From: Antrihabitans stalactiti
GTDB lineage: Bacteria > Actinomycetota > Actinomycetes > Mycobacteriales > Mycobacteriaceae
Direction: 5' to 3'
Assembly (NCBI RefSeq): GCF_012932915.1
Contig: NZ_VCQU01000003.1
Coordinates: forward strand, 434,001-498,000
Length of the DNA stretch: 64,000 nt
Position numbers and translations under genes: made by a program. Below the pieces are notes generated by a model, which worked only from the letters and a program-made list of their open reading frames with translations, ran no database searches and was not told where the DNA came from. Of the stretch, positions 16,835-24,480 are shown in pieces; the first letter of the stretch is position 1, and every line of letters begins with the position of its first letter.

Positions 16835-18055
16835 TCAGGCGTTGAGGGTGGACGATCGCGATCTGGACTCGCGGCGCCAGAAGAGCAACCACAGCGCTGA
16901 GCCGACAACTGAGGCGGCGAATCCGATCCAGCAGACGCGTGCCCACCCGCCGGACTCGTATGCGAAGCCGGCGGTGACGGACCCTGCGACTCCACCCGCG
17001 AAGAAGGCGACCATGTAGGCAGTTGTGAGGCGACTTCGGGACGTGGGATCCAGTGCGTAGACCGCGGTTTGGTTCGACAGGTGGACCCCTTGAATTCCGA
17101 AGTCGAACAACAGAAGCGCGACGATGAGAGCGATGACGTTGTGCCCGCCCCAAGCGATGAGCGCCCAGCTGACGAGAACACACCCCCATACCGCGGTGGT
17201 CACGCCGACGAGGTGTCCGCGGTCGGCGAGTTTCCCCACCCGCGGGGCGCCCATGGCACCCGCGACACCCGCCAGACCGAAGAGGCCGATGACGAAATCG
17301 GAGTAGTGGTATCCGCTGGACCGGTCGCCGGCCAGCAGGAAGGCCATCGCGGTCCACACGCCCGAGAAGCACGCCATGCTGAGAAAGCCGAGCAGCATTC
17401 GCTGGCGAAGTACACGGTGTCTACGGATGAGTCGGATGATCGACGTCAGGACTTCGCCATAGCGTTCGCCAGTTGCCGCCGGACCTGTCGCTGGGGCGAG
17501 CACGTACACGCCAATTGCCATGAGTAACTGAAGCCCAGCCGCGAAGAAGAGAATTGCCCGCCAGCCGCCGAACTCCGCCAACGCGCCGGCCAGAATTCGG
17601 GACGACAGAATGCCGAGGAGCAAGCCGCTCATCACAATGCCGACCACGTGCCCGCGTTCACGCGGACCCGCCAACGCCGCGGACCAGGGTACGACTATCT
17701 GCGCGGCCGATGCCGTCACGCCGGTCAGGAACACGCCGACCAGCAGCAGGCCGAAACTGGGTGCGACCGCCGAAAACAGCAGTGCTGCCATGGAACCGGC
17801 GAGCAGTCCGGGAACCATGCGGCGGCGTTCGAGGAAGTCGCCAAGGGGGACGACGAGTGCAAGTCCACACAGGTAGCCGACCTGTGTGCCGCTCACGAGC
17901 AGACTGGCCGACGTTGTGGACACCTTCAGGTCGTCCGCGACACCGTCGAGCAGCGGCTGTAGGTAGTAAAGACAGCCTGCCGACGTGCCCGCGGTGACCG
18001 CAAAGATGATTGTGATCGAGCGTTTTATGACGGTTTCGTCTGAATTCGCAGTCAC
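16835..18055 (-). CDS. MFS transporter (drug/metabolite efflux type)
   Basis: The 406-residue protein has 12 predicted membrane helices and major facilitator signatures: a helix 2-3 loop GLALVVPLGDFLERRRMVPG, and a comparable loop in the second half after helix 8. It resembles the YgaY/Bcr-like and AraJ-type exporters. Substrate unknown. It starts at a GTG (18055) and is convergent with the HExxH protein gene. Directly upstream, on the other strand, lies a short remnant of another exporter. Confidence 0.88.
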   Translation of the reverse strand: MTANSDETVIKRSITIIFAVTAGTSAGCLYYLQPLLDGVADDLKVSTTSASLLVSGTQVGYLCGLALVVPLGDFLERRRMVPGLLAGSMAALLFSAVAPSFGLLLVGVFLTGVTASAAQIVVPWSAALAGPRERGHVVGIVMSGLLLGILSSRILAGALAEFGGWRAILFFAAGLQLLMAIGVYVLAPATGPAATGERYGEVLTSIIRLIRRHRVLRQRMLLGFLSMACFSGVWTAMAFLLAGDRSSGYHYSDFVIGLFGLAGVAGAMGAPRVGKLADRGHLVGVTTAVWGCVLVSWALIAWGGHNVIALIVALLLFDFGIQGVHLSNQTAVYALDPTSRSRLTTAYMVAFFAGGVAGSVTAGFAYESGGWARVCWIGFAASVVGSALWLLFWRRESRSRSSTLNA

Positions 18056-18099
18056 AACACAGAATCTGCCACGAGGCGGCCGATACCGACAGCGAACCG

Positions 18100-18258
18100 G
18101 CGATCCGAGGTGTCGCAGGCGTGCTCGTCAACATCAGGCAGCACGAGGGCTTCGTATCAGGATTCCAGCTCGCAATGGCTTGCACCGCCGGACTCTGTGC
18201 ATTATCCGGGGTCGTCGCATGGATGCTGTTGCGTCGAGGCGCAGCGGTCGCGAGCTAG
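18100..18258 (+). pseudogene. Remnant of a membrane transporter C-terminus (MFS-like)
   Basis: One frame through this short gap reads IRGVAGVLVNIRQHEGFVSG and then a hydrophobic helix QLAMACTAGLCALSGVVAWM ending LLRRGAAVAS and a TAG at 18256-18258. This looks like the end of an EmrB/QacA-type MFS protein: the conserved G-x-x-N-x-x-R-Q segment directly joined to the last helix, with the intervening helices missing. There is no start codon or upstream part. I infer a deletion relic; chance coding-like sequence cannot be excluded. Confidence 0.4.
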
Positions 18259-19487
18259 ACGCGGTTGGCCAGGGCCGCCTTCAGTAGCTCGTTCAGTGCG
18301 GTGTCCGGACTCGCAAGTTGGGCTTTGTCGACCGGAACTCGCTCGCCGATGGCCCGTCGACTGAACATGAATTCCTGTGGGCGGTTGACGCAATCGGCGG
18401 CGATCAGATCGTCGTCCTTGAAGTAGAAGCAGGCGAAGCTTCGACCAGCCTCGGGATCTCCGCGAAGCACGACATCGTCGTAACCGGCGTTGAGACCAGC
18501 GATCTGGAGCTTGAGTTCGTACTGATCGGACCAGAACCACGGCAGCGCAGTGACGGTCTTGTCCTTGCCGCACATCGTCGCGGCGGCGACCTTTGCTTGT
18601 TCGCCGGCACTCGGCACTGATTCAAGCCGCAACTGGCGGTCGTAGCGCGTCATGAAATGGCTCGCGCAGTCGCCGGCGGCGACAATATCCGGGTCGCTGG
18701 TCACGGCGTGGTGATCGATGATCACGCCATCGTCGACAGCCAAGCCCGCGGCCTCGGCGAGCTCGGTGTTGGGCACGACCCCGATGCCGATGATCACGAC
18801 GTCCGCTTCGATCAGCTCACCGTCGGCGAGGCGTACTCCGCGCACGTGGTCGTCGCCCTCGATTGCCGAAATCGCAACGCCGGTGCGAAGTTCGACGCCT
18901 TCTTCGCGGTGGACGCGGCTGTAGAAGGCGGACACCTCGGGTGCGGTGACTCGCTGCAAAACCCGCTCGGCGCTCTCCAGAACGGTGACGTGGACATCGA
19001 GCTTTCGCAACGACGCTGCGGTCTCCAAACCGATGTAACCCGCCCCGATGATGGCGACCCGGCTTGCAGCGGAGACTGAGCTGCGAATTGCCTCGATGTC
19101 GGCCGCATCACGGAGGTAGTGCACGCCTGCCAGCTCGGCACCGGAAATCGGGAGTTGGCGCGGACGGGCGCCGACACATAGTGCGAGCTTGTCGTAGGAG
19201 ATGTGCTCGCCATCGGTAAGAGTGACCGAGTGCGCGTGTCGGTCGATGCTCGCCACGCGCCCGACGCGGAACGTGATGTCGTGTTTCGCGTAGAACTCGG
19301 CCGGGCGGATCAGCAGATCATCCATCGTGGACTTACCGGAGAGGTAGGTCTTCGACAGCGGGGGTCGGTGGTAGGGCAGGCCTGGTTCGTCCCCAAGGAG
19401 CAGGATCTCGCCGTCCCAGCCTTCCTGACGCAGGCTGGCGCAGAGCTGTGCGCCAGCATGGCTGGCGCCGATGATCAGCGCACGCAT
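18255..19487 (-). CDS. NAD(P)H-dependent ferredoxin reductase of a P450 system
   Basis: The 410-residue flavoprotein has an N-terminal FAD-binding fold (ALIIGASHAGAQLCASLR), the YHRPPLSK motif, a second dinucleotide-binding motif for NAD(P)H (VAIIGAGYIGLETAASLRKL, near residue 145) and the FAD-binding DIVAAGDCA near residue 270. This is the oxygenase-coupled NADH:ferredoxin reductase family (putidaredoxin-reductase type). It begins three bases after the CYP153 gene and is the last gene of the ferredoxin-P450-reductase operon, delivering electrons to the ferredoxin. Confidence 0.93.
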   Translation of the reverse strand: MRALIIGASHAGAQLCASLRQEGWDGEILLLGDEPGLPYHRPPLSKTYLSGKSTMDDLLIRPAEFYAKHDITFRVGRVASIDRHAHSVTLTDGEHISYDKLALCVGARPRQLPISGAELAGVHYLRDAADIEAIRSSVSAASRVAIIGAGYIGLETAASLRKLDVHVTVLESAERVLQRVTAPEVSAFYSRVHREEGVELRTGVAISAIEGDDHVRGVRLADGELIEADVVIIGIGVVPNTELAEAAGLAVDDGVIIDHHAVTSDPDIVAAGDCASHFMTRYDRQLRLESVPSAGEQAKVAAATMCGKDKTVTALPWFWSDQYELKLQIAGLNAGYDDVVLRGDPEAGRSFACFYFKDDDLIAADCVNRPQEFMFSRRAIGERVPVDKAQLASPDTALNELLKAALANRV

Positions 19488-19490
19488 AGG

Positions 19491-20903
19491 TCAGGACTTC
19501 TTCGCGGTGAGCTCGACCATCAACTTCGAGTAGCCGCGAACGAACGTCGACTGCACGATCTCGGGCTCTTCCAAGACCTTGATGTCCTCGAACCGGGGAA
19601 GTAGCTCTTCCCACAAGATGCGGAGCTGCATCTCTGCGAGACGGTTACCCATGCAGCGGTGGATGCCGAAGCCGAATGCGATGTGGTTCCGGGCGTTCTT
19701 ACGGTCGATGATGAGCTCGTCAGGACGCTCGAAATGCCGCTCGTCCCGGTTGGCCGACGAGTACCACATGATGAGCTTGTCGCCCTTTTTGATGTGCTGG
19801 CCGTTCAGGACCGTGTCTTCCTTGGCTCGGCGGGCCATGTATGCCAGCGGCGTCTGCCAACGGATGATCTCGGAGACCATATTCGGAATCAGCTTCGGGT
19901 CGGCCTTGAGCTTGGCGAACTGGTCCGGGAACTTGTTCAGCGCCAACACACCGCCCGACATCGAGTTGCGGGTCGTGTCATTGCCGCCGACGACGAGCAG
20001 TACGAAGTTGCCCAGGAACTCCATCGGCTTGTCGATCATGTTCTTGGTGCCTTCGTCAGCCAGCATCAAGCTGATCAGATCGAAGCCCGGTTTCTCACCT
20101 GCGGCGATACGTGCCGCCTTGTCGTGCCACAGATGCATGACCTTGCGCAGCATCGGAACTGCGGCACTGAACGTCTCGTCGAGATCGGACGTGCCGCCCG
20201 TCGCAGCCGGGACGCCGGAGGCCAAGTCGGAGATCTGCGTGAGCTCGCGACGATCCTCGTACGGGTAGTCGGCGAGCGTGGCGAGCATACGGCCGGTCAG
20301 CTCGATCGAGACACGGTCCACCCAGTTGAACGGCTCGCCGACGGGGAGCTCGTCGAGCACCTCCTGGACGCGAGAGCGGATGAGACTTTCCATCTCTTTG
20401 AGGTTCTTCGGGGCGACGACGCCCTGCACCGCGGCGCGCTGAACGTCGTGCTTCGGCGGGTCCATGGCGATGAACATCCGAATATCGAACCCAGCGGGCA
20501 TCTTGCCCATCACGATGTACGGCTCGGCCGAGAACACATGGTGGTTCTTGTCCACCGCAAGGACGTCCTCGTACCGGGTGACCGACCAGAACGGTCCGAA
20601 CGGACCCTTCTTCTGGAAGTGCACCGGCGACTCGTCGCGCAGCCGTTTGAGATGTGACTCCCACTGTCCCGCTCGATAGAGGAACGGGTTGCTCATGTCG
20701 ATATCGGCAAGCGGAATGGTGGCGCCGTCTGCGATCGGCTTCTCGACGAAGCGCGGAGATCGTTCGCGCCTGTCCACGACCCGACGCGCACGGTTGTAAA
20801 GGTGCGCTCCGCGGACGAGTTGGTCGATCGGAACGACTTGCTCGACCTTGCTCCGTACGGGATCGACTACGTTGTTTTTGACGCGACCGACTACGTTGAT
20901 CAT
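19491..20903 (-). CDS. Cytochrome P450, CYP153 family (terminal alkane/fatty acid hydroxylase)
   Basis: The 470-residue P450 has the I-helix oxygen-activation motif GGNDTT at about 306-311, the ExxR pair E345/R348 and the haem-ligand loop FGFGIHRCMG with Cys417. The stretches FIAMDPPKHDVQR and FNWVDRVSIELTGRMLATL are typical of CYP153, which hydroxylates medium-chain alkanes, alcohols or fatty acids at the terminal carbon. It stands between its ferredoxin (upstream, 36-base gap) and its reductase (downstream, 3-base gap), the complete three-component class I set as in known CYP153 operons. Assignment to family is firm; chain-length range is not visible. Confidence 0.93.
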   Translation of the reverse strand: MINVVGRVKNNVVDPVRSKVEQVVPIDQLVRGAHLYNRARRVVDRRERSPRFVEKPIADGATIPLADIDMSNPFLYRAGQWESHLKRLRDESPVHFQKKGPFGPFWSVTRYEDVLAVDKNHHVFSAEPYIVMGKMPAGFDIRMFIAMDPPKHDVQRAAVQGVVAPKNLKEMESLIRSRVQEVLDELPVGEPFNWVDRVSIELTGRMLATLADYPYEDRRELTQISDLASGVPAATGGTSDLDETFSAAVPMLRKVMHLWHDKAARIAAGEKPGFDLISLMLADEGTKNMIDKPMEFLGNFVLLVVGGNDTTRNSMSGGVLALNKFPDQFAKLKADPKLIPNMVSEIIRWQTPLAYMARRAKEDTVLNGQHIKKGDKLIMWYSSANRDERHFERPDELIIDRKNARNHIAFGFGIHRCMGNRLAEMQLRILWEELLPRFEDIKVLEEPEIVQSTFVRGYSKLMVELTAKKS

Positions 20904-20939
20904 TCGCTTACCTCGCCGTGGCTCGAGAGACGCTCTGGA

Positions 20940-21260
20940 CTACATCTGGAATTCGGGAAGTTTGACGGTCATGCCGTCCATCGCCTCGGTGACCGCGATC
21001 TGACAGGCGAGGCGAGATGTCGGTTCGCGTTCGGGAGTCAGGTCGAGCATCTGCAGCTCTTCGGCGTTGTGTTCGCCGGTCTTGCCATACCAGTCGGCCT
21101 CGAGAATGACATGGCATGTACCGCATGCGCATTCACCGCCGCAGTCGCCGTCGATGCCCGCAACGCCATTGCTCGTCGCGAGCTGCATCAGCGAACTTCC
21201 TTCGACGATCTCCGCCTCGGTCGATTCGCCGTCGTATGAAACGAACGTGATAGTTCCCAT
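20940..21260 (-). CDS. [2Fe-2S] ferredoxin, P450 redox partner
   Basis: The 106-residue protein has the adrenodoxin/putidaredoxin-type cluster motif: three cysteines in CGGECACGTC at about residues 40-49 and the fourth in SRLACQIAV near residue 87. It starts MGTITFVSYDG at 21260; an upstream in-frame start at 21290 is less likely. As first gene of the operon it carries electrons from the flavoprotein reductase to CYP153. Confidence 0.92.
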   Translation of the reverse strand: MGTITFVSYDGESTEAEIVEGSSLMQLATSNGVAGIDGDCGGECACGTCHVILEADWYGKTGEHNAEELQMLDLTPEREPTSRLACQIAVTEAMDGMTVKLPEFQM

Positions 21261-21431
21261 GTCCCCATCCTCGCTAGCCGAGGGCCACAAAGATTGGGGC
21301 GCAACCGGCTACCTTGCCTTGTTGTTCGAGCCCGACGCGCCAACGACCCGCGGGATTTACAAAATAATGGCATATGTCTCCATGGTCGACAAGGGGGCTA
21401 GTGATGTCAACTCAAGTTTTTCAGTTCGATC

Positions 21432-21466
21432 ACAACAATGTTGTGCTACATATTAGTTGTGGTACA
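21432..21466. promoter_or_regulatory. Palindrome and direct repeat upstream of marR, likely operator
   Basis: ACAACAATGTTGT (21432-21444) is a near-perfect dyad, followed by two direct copies, TTGTGCTACA (21441-21450) and TTGTGGTACA (21457-21466), 16 bases apart with one mismatch. The spacing of about one and a half helix turns and the position ten bases before the GTG at 21476 fit MarR binding sites. If this is the operator, it supports 21476 as the MarR start over 21374 or 21404. Confidence 0.45.
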
Positions 21467-21475
21467 TTCGGACTT

Positions 21476-21976
21476 GTGACCGAACCTGCTGAGCTGGATT
21501 GCGATCTGGGCTGGTCCGTCGCGATGCTGATGCGCGACTACAAAGCGCATGTCGAACCGACGCTCGCGGACCTGCCGCGTGGCGCGCGCGGCTATCAACT
21601 GCTGTACACCGTGGTGCGCAAGCAGATTCGCACCCAGGTCCAGCTCGCCGACTACCTCGGCATCGACCGTTCGGTAATTCCGTACGTCGTCGACGACTTG
21701 GTCGAAGCGGGCTTGGTCGACCGTCGGCCCGACGCAAACGATCGACGAATTCGCACCGTTGTTGCGACAGACGAGGGCATCGAAACCCTTCAGCGTCACG
21801 AAGCCGCTGTCGCGCACGCCGAGCAGACCTTTCTCAGCGCGCTCGACACAGCCGACCAACAACTGTTCCGGTCGCTGCTGAGCAGAGTCGCTCGGCAGGC
21901 TCGCGATCACTCTCGTCCGGACTCCGGGGCCGGCGACACCCGCCGTAAGGCTGCCCGATCGACACCAACCGACTAA
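21476..21976 (+). CDS. MarR-family transcriptional regulator
   Basis: The protein has 166 residues if read from the GTG at 21476. It contains a MarR winged helix domain: RKQIRTQVQLADYLGIDRSV as recognition region (about residues 55-75) and the wing DRRPDANDRRIRTVVATDEG. MarR proteins often respond to phenolic or oxidising compounds. It lies between the CYP153 operon (divergent) and a DJ-1/PfpI gene that starts 18 bases after its stop, so it probably controls the latter and perhaps the former. The longer frame from 21374 gives an N-terminus unlike the family. Confidence 0.82.
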   Translation: MTEPAELDCDLGWSVAMLMRDYKAHVEPTLADLPRGARGYQLLYTVVRKQIRTQVQLADYLGIDRSVIPYVVDDLVEAGLVDRRPDANDRRIRTVVATDEGIETLQRHEAAVAHAEQTFLSALDTADQQLFRSLLSRVARQARDHSRPDSGAGDTRRKAARSTPTD

Positions 21977-21994
21977 CCAAGGAGAACTCAGCCC

Positions 21995-22693
21995 ATGTCG
22001 AACACAAACCGCATCCTCGTCATCGTGACCAATGTGAACGAATACGAGAAGGTGGGATACCGCACCGGACTCTGGCTCGGCGAACTCACTCACTTCTACG
22101 ACTTCGCCGTCGAGAACGGCTTTGCCGTCGACATTGCCAGTCCGGCGGGCGGATTCGTGCCCATCGATCCCGAAAGTCTCGCCCACGACTACCTCGACGA
22201 GCTCGGAACCGGTGAGCGCTACCGCGACCGCGAGTTCATGAACCTTCTCGACGACAGCAAGAAGATCGCGGACGTCGACGTCGACGATTACGACGCGATC
22301 TACTTCACCGGCGGACACGGGGTCATGTTCGACTTCCGGGGCGACGAACTCGGCGCCCTCACAGCGAAGTTCTACGAGAGCGGCAAGATCGTGTCTGCCG
22401 TCTGCCACGGACCGGTCGGCCTGCTCAACGTGCCGCTCAGCACCGGCGCAGCCATGATCGCAGGCAAGAACGTCACCGGATTCTCTTGGCCCGAAGAAGA
22501 ATTGGCACAACGCGCCGACGCAGTTCCGTTCAATCTGCAGGAAGAGATGGCCAAGATCGGCGCGAACTACAGCATGGCCGACAAGCCCTTCGAAACGTAC
22601 GTGGTCGAGGATGGGCGACTGATCACTGGCCAAAATCCCGGCAGCGCACGCGCTGTCGCCGAAGCCGTCGTCGGAGCACTGCAGGCCGCGTAG
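21995..22693 (+). CDS. DJ-1/PfpI superfamily protein (Hsp31-like, class I amidotransferase fold)
   Basis: The 232-residue protein has the nucleophile elbow VSAVCHGPVGLL with the reactive cysteine near residue 133, preceded by FTGGHGVMFDF, which supplies oxyanion and acidic residues. This order is typical of Hsp31/GATase1-like DJ-1 proteins, which act as glyoxalases or deglycases or bind reactive carbonyls. A clear AAGGAG ribosome site precedes the ATG. It follows a MarR regulator in the same direction, which suggests induction by reactive chemicals. Confidence 0.88.
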   Translation: MSNTNRILVIVTNVNEYEKVGYRTGLWLGELTHFYDFAVENGFAVDIASPAGGFVPIDPESLAHDYLDELGTGERYRDREFMNLLDDSKKIADVDVDDYDAIYFTGGHGVMFDFRGDELGALTAKFYESGKIVSAVCHGPVGLLNVPLSTGAAMIAGKNVTGFSWPEEELAQRADAVPFNLQEEMAKIGANYSMADKPFETYVVEDGRLITGQNPGSARAVAEAVVGALQAA

Positions 22694-22884
22694 CGGAATT
22701 CAGGTTCGTCGGCGAACTGGGCTGTCACGCGTTAATTGGCTTGTCAGATCGGAACATGCCGTTTAGCCTCGAAAAGGTCTTGCCCCCGACGATCGGAGAC
22801 GGAGCGTTGTTCATCCAGAAGTAGTCGCTCGCCACAGCCGCACATCCGCGTGCTGTGTCCGCTTGCACTCTTCTTGGAGGACAC

Positions 22885-24480
22885 ATGGCTGCTACGTCTC
22901 TATCCATTTCGGATCTCACCTTCATCTGGCCTGACGGCGAGCCCTTGTTCGAGGGCGTCGATCTCGTTCTCGGTCAGGGCCGCACAGGGCTCGTCGGCCT
23001 GAACGGGTCGGGCAAATCCACGCTGCTGCGCTTGATCGCGGGGCGGCTGTGCCCGGAGCGCGGCTCGGTCACTGTGTCGGGTGCGTTGGGGTACCTGCGG
23101 CAGGATCTCACGATCAGCACTGGACAGCGCGTCGACGAGATCCTCGGTATCCGCTCGACACGGGACGCGTTGCACCGCATCGAATCCGGCGCGGCGACCG
23201 AATTCGACTTCGACGACGTCGGCGGGCAGTGGGACATCGAGGAACGTGCGGTCGCGCTGCTCGGCAAGCTCGGACTTGCCCACATCGTCGCCGAGCCAGC
23301 CCAGCTGGAGCGGACGATCGAAACACTCTCGGGCGGCGAGGCCGTATTGCTTGGACTCACCGCGGAACTGCTGCGCGATCCCGACGTCTTGCTGCTCGAC
23401 GAACCGACGAACAATCTGGATCGCGTTGCGCGGGAACGCCTGTACGAGGTCGTCGCGCAGTTCCCCGGCACACTCGTCGTGGTCAGCCACGATCGCGAAC
23501 TGCTCGATCGGATGGACATCATCGCGGAGTTGCGCGACGGCGGTGTGCGGCTGTTCGGCGGCAACTTCACCGTTTACGAGCAGACCGTTGCCGCCGAGCA
23601 GGAGGCAGCGCGTGCGGCGTTCCGGGACGCGAAGAACGACGTCCGCAAGCAGGGCCGCGAGCTCGTCGAGGCGCGCACGAAGCTCGACCGGCGAAAGCGC
23701 TACGGCAAGAAGATGTTCGAGCAGAAGCGCGAGCCCAAGATCGTGATGGGGTTGCGCAAGATGCAGGCCGAGGAATCGGCCGGCAAGTTGCGCAACAACC
23801 ACATCGAGAAGCTCGAGGAAGCCAAGGCGACACTCGACGAGGCGGAGAAGGCGCTGCGTGACGACAGGGAGATACGAGTCGATCTTCCCGCGACGCGGCT
23901 GTATCCGGGCCAGGACGTCATCGACCTCGACGACTTCCCGCTCGCGTGCGGACCGGTGGTGACGTTGAAAGTCTCAGGGCCGGAACGGATTGCCCTGACC
24001 GGACGCAACGGCATCGGCAAGACGACGCTGCTCGACGCTATCGCTGCGCAAGGTCCGAAGGTGCCATCGCGGACGCTACCCCAGCGCCTCGACATCTTCG
24101 ACGAGTCGCTGTCGGTATTCGAGAACGTGGCTCACCAAGCGCCGCATGCGCTGCCCGAGGAGATCCGTGCGCAACTCGCGCGCTTCCTCTTCCGCGGCGC
24201 CGACGCCGACGTCGCTGCCGCCGCCCTGTCCGGCGGCGAACGGCTGCGCGCCGCACTCGCGATGCTGTTGCTCGCCGAACCCGCGCCACGTCTGCTGATG
24301 CTGGACGAGCCGACGAACAACCTCGACCTACCGAGTCTTGCGCACCTGACGCAAGCTCTCGCGAGCTTTCAAGGCGCGCTGATCGTGGTCAGCCACGATC
24401 AGCCGTTCTTGCAGCAGATCGGGATCACACGGTGGGTCGAACTCACGGAGGAGGGGTTATCCACTGCGCCGGTCGGATAA
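22885..24480 (+). CDS. ABC-F family ATPase
   Basis: The 531-residue protein has two ABC ATPase domains and no membrane segments. Domain 1 has GLNGSGKSTLL and LSGGEAVLLGL, then DEPTNNLD; domain 2 has GRNGIGKTTLL, LSGGERLRAAL and again DEPTNNLD. The charged linker between them (about residues 240-330, with long helices) is the P-site tRNA interaction motif region of ABC-F proteins, which act on ribosomes and can confer antibiotic protection. The specific subfamily is not decided. The ATG at 22885 has a GGAGG site; an upstream ATG at 22855 does not. It ends directly against the convergent dnaB. Confidence 0.92.
   Translation: MAATSLSISDLTFIWPDGEPLFEGVDLVLGQGRTGLVGLNGSGKSTLLRLIAGRLCPERGSVTVSGALGYLRQDLTISTGQRVDEILGIRSTRDALHRIESGAATEFDFDDVGGQWDIEERAVALLGKLGLAHIVAEPAQLERTIETLSGGEAVLLGLTAELLRDPDVLLLDEPTNNLDRVARERLYEVVAQFPGTLVVVSHDRELLDRMDIIAELRDGGVRLFGGNFTVYEQTVAAEQEAARAAFRDAKNDVRKQGRELVEARTKLDRRKRYGKKMFEQKREPKIVMGLRKMQAEESAGKLRNNHIEKLEEAKATLDEAEKALRDDREIRVDLPATRLYPGQDVIDLDDFPLACGPVVTLKVSGPERIALTGRNGIGKTTLLDAIAAQGPKVPSRTLPQRLDIFDESLSVFENVAHQAPHALPEEIRAQLARFLFRGADADVAAAALSGGERLRAALAMLLLAEPAPRLLMLDEPTNNLDLPSLAHLTQALASFQGALIVVSHDQPFLQQIGITRWVELTEEGLSTAPVG

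Noticed and set aside
22900-23802. 300-codon - strand frame
   Set aside because: Antisense to the ABC-F gene and without any recognisable domain.
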